DNA of 64,000 bases from Pelomonas paludis (lineage in GTDB: Bacteria > Pseudomonadota > Gammaproteobacteria > Burkholderiales > Burkholderiaceae_C): positions 62,001 through 126,000 of the forward strand of contig NZ_JBDPZD010000006.1 in the NCBI RefSeq assembly GCF_039872745.1. The letters are read 5' to 3'. This document shows positions 9,806 through 18,666 of the stretch, in pieces. Under the pieces are notes generated by a model. That model ran no database searches. It saw only the letters and a list, made by a program, of their open reading frames with translations, and had not been told where the DNA came from. Position numbers and translations under genes: made by a program. Every line of letters starts with the position of its first letter. Within the stretch, counting starts at the first letter, position 1.

Positions 9806-10389
9806 GGAGCGGCATTCTCGCCGAGCAGGAAGGCCTCCACGGCGGGCAGCAGGGGCTCGAAGTCGGTCAGCCCATGGTCACCGCCTTCCAGCAGCAACAG
9901 CTGTTGCTCGCGGTAACGGGCCTGCATCTCGCGCCAGTCCAGCACCTCGTCGCCTTTGGCGATCACCGCAAGGTAGCGCTGGCGCAGGCTGTGCGGTGGG
10001 CGCAGGGCCTGGAGCTGCGCGACGTGCTCGGCGGTGAACTCGAACGCGAGTTCGGGGTCGTGCCAGCAGGTTTGCAGGCCGATCTGCCGTGCCAGGTCAC
10101 GCGCGGGCTCCACGGCGGGGTTGAACAGCACGCCCCGCCAGAGCCGCCGCTCGGCCAGCGCGGTGGCGTAGTAGCCCCCGAGCGAGCTGCCCACCACGGC
10201 CGTGCTGGCGGCGGGCCAGCTGGCGGTGATCGTGTCGATCAAATCCATCGCGGCTTGGGGGCCCGGCGGCAGCTGCGGGCAGGCCCAGTGCAGGCCCGGC
10301 TGCGCGGCCGCCCACAGGGCCATGCGGCGCGCCTTGGCGGATTGCGGCGACGAGCGAAAGCCGTGCAGGTAGAGCAGGTGTGTGAGCAT
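9757..10389 (-). CDS. YqiA/YcfP-family alpha/beta hydrolase
   Basis: A 210-residue serine-hydrolase fold protein. It opens with LLYLHGFRSSPQS (oxyanion/HG motif), has the nucleophile elbow VVGSSLGGYYA, a late acidic position in AKGDEVLDW, and a histidine in EGGDHGLTDF, so a full Ser-Asp-His triad is visible. YqiA-type esterases act on short acyl esters; the natural substrate is unknown. The start at 10389 fits the family N-terminus. The last 16 codons read into the start of the RNB gene in another frame (49-base overlap), making the C-terminal tail unusual and Pro/Ser-rich. It is the first gene of the 4263-10389 cluster. Confidence 0.88.
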   Translation of the reverse strand: MLTHLLYLHGFRSSPQSAKARRMALWAAAQPGLHWACPQLPPGPQAAMDLIDTITASWPAASTAVVGSSLGGYYATALAERRLWRGVLFNPAVEPARDLARQIGLQTCWHDPELAFEFTAEHVAQLQALRPPHSLRQRYLAVIAKGDEVLDWREMQARYREQQLLLLEGGDHGLTDFEPLLPAVEAFLLGENAAPCLPSLTTPGSSSPAA

Positions 10390-10486
10390 TGCGACCCAAG
10401 TGTCAAAAGTGATGCGTGCAAATCACGTTGACTCTAGCCAGGCCGACGCAGACAGTGCGGCCTCTTCTCTATTGAGGATGTTGTAC

Positions 10487-13174
10487 ATGTTCCAGCCCCT
10501 GCCGACCCGCAGATTGATGGCCCTGGCCCTGACGCTCACTTTGGGCGCCTGCGCGACGGCGCAAACCACCATCACACCGATCCCGCCCGCGAACGGGGCC
10601 TCGGCGCCGGTGGCTGCCCCGCGCCCGCCGGTGGACCCGACGGCGCCCAAGCCCTTCCTGGACGTGATCAAGGGCGCGCGCGAGCAGCCGGGGCTGTTCC
10701 CCATCTGGCGCAAGGACGAGAAGGTCTGGCTGGAGATCCCCAAGGCGGCGTTCAACAAGCCCTTCCTGTTCTCCGTCAACGTGGCCAACTCGCTGGGTGA
10801 GCGGGGCCTCTACGCCAGCCAGATGGACGACAGCCATCTGGTCGAGTGGCGCCGCATCGGCAACCAAGTCCAGCTGGTGGCGCTCAACACCGCCTTCCGC
10901 GCCGAGGGCGACACCAAGGCCATGGTCGAGCAATCCTTCTCGCCCAGCCTGATCACGGCGGGTGTGGTGGCCGCGCAGGACCACCCGGATCGCAAGTCCA
11001 CCCTGGTGGACGCAGGCATGTTCCTGTACGACATCCCTGGCTTCTCGACCGAGCTGGAAGTCAAGTTCCGGCTGGTGTACGGCCCGGACCGCGCCAACAG
11101 CTACTTCGAGGCCACGCGGGCTGAAAGCCAGCTCACCACGCTGACCGCCCGCATGCACTACGCGACCGCGCGCATCCCGGCGCCGCCGCTGGTGCCGCCG
11201 GCCGTGCCCATCCCCAGCGCGCCGCAGACCACGCCCGACGCGCGCTCCTTCTTCTTCAGCTTCGTCTACAACTTCCGGGCGCTGCCCGAGACGCCGGCCA
11301 AGGTCCGCCACCTGGACCCCCGACTCGGTCACTTCATGACCAGCTATGTCGACCTCTCCGACGACGTGAAGCCCGGCACCCGCGTGCACCTGCTGAACCG
11401 CTGGCGCCTGGAGAAGAAGGACCCCGCCGCCGAGCTGTCTGAGCCCGTGCAGCCCATCGTCTACTGGCTCGACAAGAACATCCCCAAGAAGTACCGCGAG
11501 GCGGTCACTGCCGGCATCCTGGAGTGGAACAAGGCCTTCGAGAAAATCGGCTTCAAGAACGCCATCGAGGCCCGCCAGCAGCCCGACGATGCCGACTGGG
11601 ACAACATGGACGCGATGCACGCCTCGGTGCGTTGGTTCACGGGGGCTGACGTGGGCTTTGCCATCGGCCCGCGCCGGGTGGACCCGCGCACCGGCGAGAT
11701 CCTGGACGCCGACATCGGCATGAGCGACGTCTTTGGCCGGGGCGCGCGCCGCTTTGTGCGCGACGACGTGTCTGCGCTGCGCGTGATGGAGGCTGCATCC
11801 AGCGAGCAGCGCCTGGAGCGGGTGACCCGCGCCTGGCGCGGCGAGGCCGAGCTGTGCACCTACGCGGCCGAGGCCGCGAGCGAGCTGGGCTTTGCGCTGG
11901 ACCTGCTGGCCGCGCGTGAGGGCCTGGACTACGACGGCCCCGAGGCCGAAGCCTTTGCCCAGGCCGTGGTCAAGGACACGGTGATGCACGAGATCGGCCA
12001 CACCCTGGGGTTGAAGCACAACTTCCGCGCCAGCAACTCGGTGTCGGCGCAGAAGCTCAAGGACAAGGCCTACACCGATGTCCACGGCATCACCAACTCG
12101 GTGATGGACTACACGGCCTACAACATCCCCTTGAAGGGCGAGGCGCCCACCACCCTGGTCAACAGCACCCTGGGTGCCTACGACTACTGGGCCATCGAGT
12201 ACGCCTACAAGCCGCTGCCCCAGGACCAGGAGACCGCCGAGCTGGCGCGCATCGCGGCGCGCTCGACCGAGCCCGAGCTGGCCTATGGCGACGACGTGGA
12301 CCAAGGCATCGGCGGGGCCTATGACGGCTTCGACCCGCGCTCCAACCAGTTCGACCTGGGGGACGACACCCTGGCCTTTGCCAAGAAGCGCCTCAAGCTC
12401 AGCCAGGAGCTGTGGGAGCGCCTGCAGACGCGCAAGCCCGAGGCGGGCGAGGACCCGATGCGCAGCCGGCGTTCGCTGGACTCGTCGTTCCGCCAGTTGG
12501 CGCGGGGCGTGCAGGCCGTGTCCAAGTACGTGGGCGGCCTCTACGCCGAGCGCGTGGTGCCCGGCATCACGCCCAAGACGCCGTTCCGCCCCGTCGAGCC
12601 CGCGCAGCAGCGTGAGGCGCTGAAGTTCATCACCGGTAGCTTGTTCTCGCCCGAGGCTTTCCGCTTCAAGCCCGAGTTCCTGGCCAGCCAGACCCTGGAC
12701 TACAACGAGTGGGGCCGCGGCCTGCCGCTCTCCATCCCCGACGTGGTCCTGCAACTGCAAGGACTGGCGCTGGACCGCCTGCTGGCCCCGCAAACGGCGC
12801 ACCGCCTGATCGAGCAACCCACCTATGTGCCCGAGGCGCAGCGCAAGGGCCTGATCTCGCTCGGCGAGGTCTGGGGCTCACTGCAGGGTGCGATCTGGAG
12901 CGAGCTCAAGACCGGTGGCGAGATCGACCCCCTGCGCCGCCGCCTGCAGCGCGACCACATCCGCCGCTTGCAGCAGCTGTTGAACCGCAGCCTCAATGGC
13001 GCTGCTGGCTTTGCCGATGCCTTTGCCGTGGCCCGCTTCCATGCGGTGCAGTTGGTGGCCAGCCTCAAGGCCGCCGGCGCCAGGCCCGGCCTGTCGCTCG
13101 AGACCCGCGCGCACATCGCCGAGAGCGCGGACCTGCTGGACGCGATGCTGAAGGCGTCGGTGACGAAGAGCTGA
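10487..13174 (+). CDS. Large zinc-dependent metalloprotease lipoprotein (DUF5117/DUF4953 type)
   Basis: An 895-residue exported protein. I chose ATG 10487 because it gives a clean lipoprotein signal (MFQPLPTRRLMALALTLTLGAC, lipobox LGAC) and has a GAGG box 9 bases upstream; upstream in-frame ATG codons lack this. The zincin motif HEIGHTLGLKHNF starts at H501 with E502, H505 and H511 as catalytic and zinc residues, followed by a conserved SVMDY Met-turn. The N-terminal 300 residues are a beta-rich accessory domain and the C-terminal 300 a helical domain. It is transcribed alone, divergent from the hydrolase gene and convergent with mpl. The natural substrate is unknown. A TTGACT box at 10428-10433 is a possible -35. 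Confidence 0.9.
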   Translation: MFQPLPTRRLMALALTLTLGACATAQTTITPIPPANGASAPVAAPRPPVDPTAPKPFLDVIKGAREQPGLFPIWRKDEKVWLEIPKAAFNKPFLFSVNVANSLGERGLYASQMDDSHLVEWRRIGNQVQLVALNTAFRAEGDTKAMVEQSFSPSLITAGVVAAQDHPDRKSTLVDAGMFLYDIPGFSTELEVKFRLVYGPDRANSYFEATRAESQLTTLTARMHYATARIPAPPLVPPAVPIPSAPQTTPDARSFFFSFVYNFRALPETPAKVRHLDPRLGHFMTSYVDLSDDVKPGTRVHLLNRWRLEKKDPAAELSEPVQPIVYWLDKNIPKKYREAVTAGILEWNKAFEKIGFKNAIEARQQPDDADWDNMDAMHASVRWFTGADVGFAIGPRRVDPRTGEILDADIGMSDVFGRGARRFVRDDVSALRVMEAASSEQRLERVTRAWRGEAELCTYAAEAASELGFALDLLAAREGLDYDGPEAEAFAQAVVKDTVMHEIGHTLGLKHNFRASNSVSAQKLKDKAYTDVHGITNSVMDYTAYNIPLKGEAPTTLVNSTLGAYDYWAIEYAYKPLPQDQETAELARIAARSTEPELAYGDDVDQGIGGAYDGFDPRSNQFDLGDDTLAFAKKRLKLSQELWERLQTRKPEAGEDPMRSRRSLDSSFRQLARGVQAVSKYVGGLYAERVVPGITPKTPFRPVEPAQQREALKFITGSLFSPEAFRFKPEFLASQTLDYNEWGRGLPLSIPDVVLQLQGLALDRLLAPQTAHRLIEQPTYVPEAQRKGLISLGEVWGSLQGAIWSELKTGGEIDPLRRRLQRDHIRRLQQLLNRSLNGAAGFADAFAVARFHAVQLVASLKAAGARPGLSLETRAHIAESADLLDAMLKASVTKS

Positions 13175-13179
13175 GTGCG

Positions 13180-13194
13180 AGGCCCCCGGGGCCT
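13180..13194. terminator. GC-rich palindrome between convergent stop codons
   Basis: AGGCCCC, a central C, and GGGGCCT form a perfect inverted repeat that lies between the metalloprotease stop (13174) and the mpl stop (13198). It could act as a shared bidirectional terminator, but no T-run follows on either strand. Confidence 0.4.
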
Positions 13195-13197
13195 TGG

Positions 13198-14565
13198 TCA
13201 GGCCCGGGCGGCCAAGCTTTGCAACAGCTTGGTGTGGATGTCACCGAAGCCGCCATTGCTCATGCAGAGCAGGTGGTCGCCGGGTTTGGCGAGCTTGACG
13301 ACGGCGCTCACCAGCGCCTCCACGTTGTCCGCCACCTGGGCGTGGCTGCCTAGCGGCGCCAGCGCCTCGCGGGCGTCCCAGCCCAGGCCGCCCTGGTGGC
13401 AGAAGCTCAGGTCGGCCTCCTCCAGCGCCCAGGGCAACTGGGCCTTCATGGCGCCAAGCTTCATGGTGTTGGAGCGTGGCTCGAAGATGGCCAGCACCCG
13501 GTCGCCAGCGGCAATGCGGCGGCGCAGGCCGTCCACCGTGGTGCGGATGGCGGTGGGGTGGTGGGCGAAGTCGTCATAGACCTTGATGCCCGCCACTTCG
13601 CCACGCAGCTCCATGCGGCGGCGCACGTTCTGGAAGCTGGCCAGCGCCGCGCAGGCTTGCTCTGGGGGAACGCCCACATGCTCGGCAGCGGCGATGGCGG
13701 CCAGGGCATTGAGCTGGTTGTGCTCGCCCATCAGCGCCCACTCCACGCGCCCGACCTTGAGCGCGCCGCGCAGCACATCAAAGGCCTGCGGCTCGCCCCG
13801 CACGCGCAGCACGCCGGGCTCCTCGCGCTTGGCACCAAAGCGCAGCAGCTCGCTCCACTGCCCGCGCGCCAGCACGCGCTGCAGCGCCTCGTCGCGGGCG
13901 TTCACCACCAGACGGCCTGAGGCCGGCACGGTGCGCACCAGGTGGTGGAACTGGGTCTCGATGGCAGCCAGGTCCGGGAAGATGTCCGCGTGGTCGTACT
14001 CAAGGTTGTTGAGCACGGCAGTGCGCGGCCGGTAGTGGACGAACTTGCTGCGCTTGTCGAAGAAGGCGGTGTCGTACTCGTCGGCCTCGATCACGAAGGC
14101 CGCGCCTTTACCCAGCCGTGCCGAGACGCCGAAGTTCTGCGGCACGCCGCCCACCAGGAAGCCCGGCTGCAGGCCGGCGGCTTCGAGGATCCAGGCCAGC
14201 ATGGAGGTGGTGGTGGTCTTGCCATGCGTGCCCGCCACGGCCAGCACATGGCGGCCGTGCAGCACGTGCTCGGCCAGCCATTGCGGACCCGAGACATAAG
14301 GCAGGCCGGCGTCGAGGATGGCCTCCATCAGCGGGAAGCGCTCGCCCCGCGTGACCACATTGCCAATCACGAACACATCGGGCTTGAGCGCCAACTGGTC
14401 GGCCCCAAAACCTTCGATCAACTCGATGCCCAGGGCCTGGAGCTGGGTGCTCATGGGCGGGTAGACATTGGCGTCGCAGCCGGTGACGCGGTGCCCGGCC
14501 TCGCGCGCCAGCGCGGCAATGCCGCCCATGAAGGTGCCGCAGATACCCAGGATGTGAAGGTGCAT
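13198..14565 (-). CDS. mpl: UDP-N-acetylmuramate:L-alanyl-gamma-D-glutamyl-meso-diaminopimelate ligase Mpl
   Basis: A 455-residue Mur-ligase family enzyme used in cell-wall recycling: it joins the recovered tripeptide to UDP-MurNAc. Features are the N-terminal MHLHILGICGTFMGG nucleotide-binding start (MurC would show a longer GIGGxGM loop), the P-loop AGTHGKTTTTSML, the AVLNNLEYDHADIF motif and the C-terminal YDDFAHHPTAIRTT stretch. The ICGTFMGG opening and length of about 455 favour Mpl over MurC. Its start lies 6 bases from the hemL stop, in the same orientation. Good confidence. Confidence 0.96.
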   Translation of the reverse strand: MHLHILGICGTFMGGIAALAREAGHRVTGCDANVYPPMSTQLQALGIELIEGFGADQLALKPDVFVIGNVVTRGERFPLMEAILDAGLPYVSGPQWLAEHVLHGRHVLAVAGTHGKTTTTSMLAWILEAAGLQPGFLVGGVPQNFGVSARLGKGAAFVIEADEYDTAFFDKRSKFVHYRPRTAVLNNLEYDHADIFPDLAAIETQFHHLVRTVPASGRLVVNARDEALQRVLARGQWSELLRFGAKREEPGVLRVRGEPQAFDVLRGALKVGRVEWALMGEHNQLNALAAIAAAEHVGVPPEQACAALASFQNVRRRMELRGEVAGIKVYDDFAHHPTAIRTTVDGLRRRIAAGDRVLAIFEPRSNTMKLGAMKAQLPWALEEADLSFCHQGGLGWDAREALAPLGSHAQVADNVEALVSAVVKLAKPGDHLLCMSNGGFGDIHTKLLQSLAARA

Positions 14566-14571
14566 GGCGGG

Positions 14572-15858
14572 TCAGCGCAGGGCCGAGCGGGCCGCTGCCA
14601 GGGTGGCAGCCAGGTCGGCCTCGCTGTGGGCCGCCGAGACGAATCCCGCTTCGTACAAGGCCGGAGCAAGATAGATGCCTGCATCCAGCATGCCGTGGAA
14701 GAAGCGGTTGAAGCGCTCCTTGTCCGTGCTCATCACGGTGCCGTAGTTCTGGGGCAGTTCGGGCAGCAGGAAGAAGCCGAACATGCCGCCCTGGCAGTCG
14801 GCGCTGAAGGGCACGCCGTTGTCGCTTGCCACGGCCTTGAGGCCATCCACCAACTGGCGGGTCTTGGCCGAGAGGGCGTCGAAAAAGCCGGGGCGGCTGA
14901 TCTCGCGCAGCGTGGCCAGGCCGCAGGCCGTGGCTACCGGGTTGCCGGACAGCGTGCCGGCCTGGTAGACCCCGCCCAGCGGGGCCAGGTGCTTCATCAC
15001 CTCGCGCTTGCCGCCAAAGGCAGCCAGCGGCATGCCGCCGCCGATGACTTTGCCGAACACCGAGATGTCGGGCTCGAAGCCGGGCAGCAGGCTGGCGTAA
15101 TGGCCCTGGGCGCTGGTGAGACCGACGCGGAAGCCCGTCATCACCTCGTCAAAGATCAGCAGCGCGCCGTGCTGGCTGCACAGCTCGCGCAGGCGGCGCA
15201 TGAAGGGCAGGCTGGCGCGCACGAAGTTCATGTTGCCGGCAATGGGCTCGACGATCACGCAGGCCAGTTCGGGGCCCTGTGCGGCGAAGCAGGCCTCGAG
15301 TTGCTCGACGTTGTTGTACTCAAGCACGAGGGTGTGCTGCGCCGTCTCGGGCGGCACGCCGCTGCTCGTCGGGTGGCCGAAGGTGGCCAGGCCTGAGCCG
15401 GCCTTCACCAACAGGGCATCGGTGTGGCCGTGATAGCAGCCCTCGAACTTGATGAACTTGGTTCGGCCGGTGGCGCCCCGGGCCAGGCGGATGGCGCTCA
15501 TGGTCGCTTCGGTGCCGGAGCTGACCAGGCGCACCTGGTCCATGCTCGGCACCAGTGCCAGGATGGCCTCGGCCAGCTCGATTTCGCGCTCGGTCGGCGC
15601 GCCGAACGAGAGCCCGTCCCGCACGGCCTGTTGTACGGCTTCGACAACTGCGGGATGACCGTGTCCCAGGATCATGGGACCCCAGGAGCCGATGTAGTCC
15701 ACGTAGCGGCGCCCTTCGGCGTCGTAGATATAGGCCCCCTCGCCCCGGGCGATGAAGCGCGGTGTGCCCCCCACAGCGCGGAAGGCGCGGACGGGCGAGT
15801 TCACGCCGCCCGGGATGACGCGCTGCGCGCGCTCGAAGAGCTCGATGTTCGTGGCCAT
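14572..15858 (-). CDS. hemL: Glutamate-1-semialdehyde 2,1-aminomutase HemL
   Basis: A 428-residue PLP-dependent enzyme that converts glutamate-1-semialdehyde to 5-aminolevulinate, the C5-route entry to tetrapyrroles. It shows GGVNSPVRAF at the N-terminus, the GSWGPMILGHGHP segment, VSSGTEATMSAIRLAR for phosphate binding, the FDEVMTGFR Asp motif and the PLP-lysine motif FGKVIGGGMP. Length is standard. It lies downstream of thiD (32-base gap) and just upstream of mpl. Heme supply relates to the cox locus later in the window, but there is no direct linkage. Confidence 0.98.
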   Translation of the reverse strand: MATNIELFERAQRVIPGGVNSPVRAFRAVGGTPRFIARGEGAYIYDAEGRRYVDYIGSWGPMILGHGHPAVVEAVQQAVRDGLSFGAPTEREIELAEAILALVPSMDQVRLVSSGTEATMSAIRLARGATGRTKFIKFEGCYHGHTDALLVKAGSGLATFGHPTSSGVPPETAQHTLVLEYNNVEQLEACFAAQGPELACVIVEPIAGNMNFVRASLPFMRRLRELCSQHGALLIFDEVMTGFRVGLTSAQGHYASLLPGFEPDISVFGKVIGGGMPLAAFGGKREVMKHLAPLGGVYQAGTLSGNPVATACGLATLREISRPGFFDALSAKTRQLVDGLKAVASDNGVPFSADCQGGMFGFFLLPELPQNYGTVMSTDKERFNRFFHGMLDAGIYLAPALYEAGFVSAAHSEADLAATLAAARSALR

Positions 15859-15890
15859 GGCAGAGACAAAAAAGGAAACGGAGGGAGGCG

Positions 15891-16832
15891 TCAGTGCACG
15901 CGTCGCGGTGGGTCGGGGGGCGCCACTTCGGGCTCGCCCTCGGCGCCGGATTCGGGCTCGTCGCCTTCGGAGGGCGGCAGCGCCCAGAAGAAGCGATCGG
16001 GCACCACATTGCCCATGCCGGGGCGGAAGCCGGCGTCCAGCGACTGGTCCAGGAAGGACAGCGCCTCGCTGACGGCCGAGTGCAGCTCGGCGCCCACCGA
16101 CATCAGCGCGGCCAGCGCCGCCGAGAGCGTGTCGCCGGCACCGATGAAGCCGGTCTCGAAGCGCTCGAACTTCTCACCGGTGATGGGGCCTTGCGCATTG
16201 GCCAGCACGTTGTCCACGAAGCCATTGGGCAACTGGATGCCGGTGACCAGCACATGCTGCGCGCCCGCCTCGGCAGCAGCCACGGCCAGCTCGCGTGCCG
16301 AGGGGTTGCGCTCGTTGTCCCACTCGGGGAGCAGGAAGTCGGTCAGCGACTTCTGGTTGCCCACCAGCACATTGGTCAGCGGCAGCACCAGCTCGCGCAG
16401 GGCGTCGTGATAACTCTGGCTGTCGTCCTCGTCCATCCAGCTGCTGGCCGGCAGGTAGGTGACCAGGGGCACGTCTGGGTAGTCACTCAGCACCTCGGCC
16501 ACGGCCGAGACGTTCTCGGCATTGCCCAGGAAGCCGACCTTCCAGGCGGTGATGGGCACGTCTTCGAGGATGTGCCGCGCCTGCTCGGCGATGCAGTCAT
16601 CATCGAGCGAGCTGTGCTCAAAGCTCTCGGCGGTGTCGCGCAGGACCACGGCGGTGACGACGGGCAGGCAATGCGCCCCCATGGCCGCAATGGTGGCCAC
16701 GTCGCCGGCCATGCCGCCGGCGCCAGTGGGGTCGCTCGCATTGAAGGTCAGCACGCACGCGGGGGGCGGTGCCTCCTGCTCGTCCGCTGGCAGGTCGGCC
16801 TCGGCGGCGTCAGGGATGGATGTGGGACTCAT
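15891..16832 (-). CDS. thiD: Hydroxymethylpyrimidine/phosphomethylpyrimidine kinase ThiD
   Basis: A 313-residue ribokinase-fold enzyme that phosphorylates HMP and HMP-P for thiamine synthesis. Visible motifs are the N-terminal TFNASDPTGAGGMAGDVATIAAMG, the VTAVVLRDT region and the anion hole/catalytic GAGDTLSAALAA near residue 227. It is longer than E. coli ThiD (266 aa), with a 25-residue acidic N-terminal lead and an acidic Pro/Glu-rich tail of about 30 residues. I looked for a TPP riboswitch in the 131-base divergent spacer to rubredoxin and did not find one. The divergent rubredoxin neighbour is typical of Burkholderiales. Confidence 0.9.
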   Translation of the reverse strand: MSPTSIPDAAEADLPADEQEAPPPACVLTFNASDPTGAGGMAGDVATIAAMGAHCLPVVTAVVLRDTAESFEHSSLDDDCIAEQARHILEDVPITAWKVGFLGNAENVSAVAEVLSDYPDVPLVTYLPASSWMDEDDSQSYHDALRELVLPLTNVLVGNQKSLTDFLLPEWDNERNPSARELAVAAAEAGAQHVLVTGIQLPNGFVDNVLANAQGPITGEKFERFETGFIGAGDTLSAALAALMSVGAELHSAVSEALSFLDQSLDAGFRPGMGNVVPDRFFWALPPSEGDEPESGAEGEPEVAPPDPPRRVH

Positions 16833-16917
16833 GGTGTGGAGGGCTTCACGCGAACGCAGAAAAGGATGCTGTTTCTACCCTGTGTTTGCCCTCAGCAGGC
16901 GCATGATTTCGCGTGGC

Positions 16918-16923
16918 TAGAAT
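16918..16923 (+). promoter_or_regulatory. Candidate -10 box for rubredoxin
   Basis: TAGAAT preceded by GGC lies 41 bases before the GTG start at 16964. No convincing -35 box sits at 16-18 bases upstream, so this is a -10-only candidate. Confidence 0.35.
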
Positions 16924-16963
16924 GAATCGATTGTAGTGAGCAACCCCATAAGAAGACGGCATC

Positions 16964-17137
16964 GTGAGTGAACCGAAGACCTGGATGTGCCTGATCTGCG
17001 GATGGATTTACGACGAGGCCGCCGGAGACCCCGAGCATGGCATTGCGCCAGGAACTGCTTGGGCCGACGTGGACATGAACTGGGCCTGTCCTGAGTGCGG
17101 CGCGCGCAAGGACGACTTCGAGATGGTGGCCATCTGA
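16964..17137 (+). CDS. Rubredoxin
   Basis: A 57-residue one-iron electron carrier. Translation from GTG 16964 gives VSEPKTWMCLICGWIYDE... with the CxxC knuckle CLIC near the start and CPEC near residue 45; together these four Cys bind iron. The conserved aromatic residues (WMC, WIYDE, WACPECG) and GTAWADV segment are typical. An AGAAG box about 10 bases before the GTG supports that start, since the first ATG in frame would remove the N-terminal strand. It is divergent from thiD and lies about 100 bases before pilG. Electron partners are not identifiable here. Confidence 0.95.
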   Translation: MSEPKTWMCLICGWIYDEAAGDPEHGIAPGTAWADVDMNWACPECGARKDDFEMVAI

Positions 17138-17241
17138 AGTCGATCACAGCGCCCTCGCCCTTGGGTTAGGTTGACGATGGGCGTTCGAGCTGCGCGGCCA
17201 CTGGGTCTTGGCAGAGGGATGAGCCACTGAGGAGACAGGGT

Positions 17242-17649
17242 TTGGAGCTTCAGGCAGTTGAAGTTGGACCGCAAGGCACGCAGGCAACGGCTCGCGTGCT
17301 CGTCATCGATGACAGCAACACCATTCGTCGCAGCGCCGAGATTTTTCTCAAGCAGGGCGGCTATGAAGTCGCGCTCGCCGAGGACGGTTTCGACGCCTTG
17401 GCCAAGCTGGGCGACTTCCGCCCCGACCTGGTTTTTTGTGACATCTTGATGCCGCGCCTGGATGGCTATCAAACCTGCGCCATCATCAAGCGCAATCCGC
17501 AGTTCGCCGCTGTGCCCGTGATCATGCTGTCCTCCAAGGACGGCTTGTTCGACAAGGCACGGGGCCGCATGGTGGGCTCGCAGGACTACCTGACCAAGCC
17601 CTTCACCAAAGACCAGCTGTTGCAGGCCGTGCGCCAGCACCGCCCCTGA
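17242..17649 (+). CDS. pilG: Twitching-motility response regulator PilG
   Basis: A 135-residue single-domain receiver. The start is a TTG codon at 17242 with GGAGAC 6-11 bases upstream. Receiver residues are complete: acidic pair in VIDDS (D23/D24), phospho-acceptor D67 in DLVFCDILMPRLDG, a Ser pair in MLSSK, and K119 in LTKPF. The N-terminal 17 residues before the fold are a short extension. In the Pil-Chp system PilG passes the ChpA signal to the type IV pilus extension motor side. It is the first gene of pilG-pilH-pilI-pilJ-chpA, which supports the assignment over other CheY-like proteins. Confidence 0.92.
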   Translation: MELQAVEVGPQGTQATARVLVIDDSNTIRRSAEIFLKQGGYEVALAEDGFDALAKLGDFRPDLVFCDILMPRLDGYQTCAIIKRNPQFAAVPVIMLSSKDGLFDKARGRMVGSQDYLTKPFTKDQLLQAVRQHRP

Positions 17650-17669
17650 GGATCGCCCGAGAGATCGAC

Positions 17670-18035
17670 ATGACCATCCATAACATCCTGTTGGTTGACG
17701 ACTCCAAGACCGAACTGCATGCGCTGTCCGAGATGTTGACGAAGCGTGGCTACTCGGTGCGCACCGCCGAGAACGGCGAGGAGGCCATGAAGCGTCTGGC
17801 CGAAGCCAAGCCCGACCTGATCCTGATGGACGTGGTCATGCCCGGCCAGAACGGCTTCCAGCTGACCCGCGCGATCACGCGGGACGAGCGCTTCGTCGGC
17901 GTGCCGGTGATCATGTGCACCAGCAAGGGCCTCGAGACCGACCGCGTCTGGGGCATGCGCCAGGGCGCCACCGACTACGTCGTCAAGCCCGTCAAGTCGG
18001 ACGAGCTGATCGCCAAGATCAAGGCGCTGGGCTGA
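17670..18035 (+). CDS. pilH: Twitching-motility response regulator PilH
   Basis: A 121-residue CheY-like receiver. It has D10/D11 in LLVDDSK, phospho-acceptor D54 in LILMDVVMPGQNG, T84 in MCTSK and K106 in YVVKP. PilH is the second receiver of the Pil-Chp pathway and is thought to counterbalance PilG, for example by favouring retraction or draining phosphate. It starts 20 bases after pilG with an AGAG-type ribosome site. Together with pilI and pilJ downstream the order matches known pil-chp clusters. Confidence 0.92.
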   Translation: MTIHNILLVDDSKTELHALSEMLTKRGYSVRTAENGEEAMKRLAEAKPDLILMDVVMPGQNGFQLTRAITRDERFVGVPVIMCTSKGLETDRVWGMRQGATDYVVKPVKSDELIAKIKALG

Positions 18036-18092
18036 GATGACGGCCACTGACACCCTCTGCTTGCCGCGCCGTCTGGCGGCCGGGCGGCACTG

Positions 18093-18620
18093 ATGGCCAA
18101 CCGTCAAGCGCTGCGCGAACTGCAGGAGCGCCTCGCCGCGCGGATGCAGGCTGCTCGCGAACAAACCGTCACGGCCAACTGGCTGGCAGTCGAATGCGCG
18201 GGGGCAGGCATGCTGTTCTCGCTCAAGCAGGCCAGCGAGATCTTTGCGCCGGTGCCGCTCAAGCCCGTGCCCTACGCCAAGCCCTGGATGGCGGGCGTGG
18301 CCAATCTGCGCGGCGGCCTCTACACCGTCATCGACCTGGCTGTTTTGCTTGGCCTGCGTGACCCCGGCCCGCGCGTCCAGACGGCGCAGAGTCGGCTTGT
18401 GGCCCTGCATACGGATCTGGGCCTCAATTGCGCCTTGCTCGTGGACCGCCTCAGCGGCCTGCGCAGCGATGCACAACTGCCACTGGCGGCTGACCAGCCG
18501 CAAGGTGCGCGCCCGCGTTTCGCCGGCCCGATGCGGGTCGACGACAACGGCCGCCGCTGGCAGGTGATCGATCTCGAAGCGCTTTCGCGGCAGGAGCATT
18601 TCCTGCGCGTGGTGGTCTGA
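18093..18620 (+). CDS. pilI: CheW-like adaptor PilI
   Basis: A 175-residue CheW-domain scaffold that couples the receptor PilJ to the ChpA kinase. The CheW fold spans about residues 25-170: the FSLKQASEIFAPVPLKPVPYAKPWMAGVANLRG segment (in pieces: IFAPVPLKPVPYAK and GVANLRGGLYTVIDL) is diagnostic, with NLRG being the conserved adaptor motif. An N-terminal helical stretch of 25 residues precedes the fold. It lies between pilH and pilJ in the expected order. The gap from pilH is 57 bases, which contains no extra gene. Confidence 0.9.
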   Translation: MANRQALRELQERLAARMQAAREQTVTANWLAVECAGAGMLFSLKQASEIFAPVPLKPVPYAKPWMAGVANLRGGLYTVIDLAVLLGLRDPGPRVQTAQSRLVALHTDLGLNCALLVDRLSGLRSDAQLPLAADQPQGARPRFAGPMRVDDNGRRWQVIDLEALSRQEHFLRVVV

Positions 18621-18666
18621 TAGTGGCGCATTGCTTGCGCCTGCACTTGGAAAGAACGAGGGTGAG

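Noticed and set aside
7376..9916. A plus-strand 846-codon frame opposite tonB-like and RNB genes
   Set aside because: Composition is Gly/Leu/Gln-rich shadow translation; the minus-strand proteins have clear catalytic motifs.
10401..10406. Minus-strand TTGACA upstream of the hydrolase gene
   Set aside because: It lies only 12 bases from the start codon, leaving no space for a -10 and leader.
16833..16963. Possible TPP riboswitch before thiD
   Set aside because: No CUGAGA-type P-box or paired stems were found on the minus strand; a CTGAGGG string alone is not enough.
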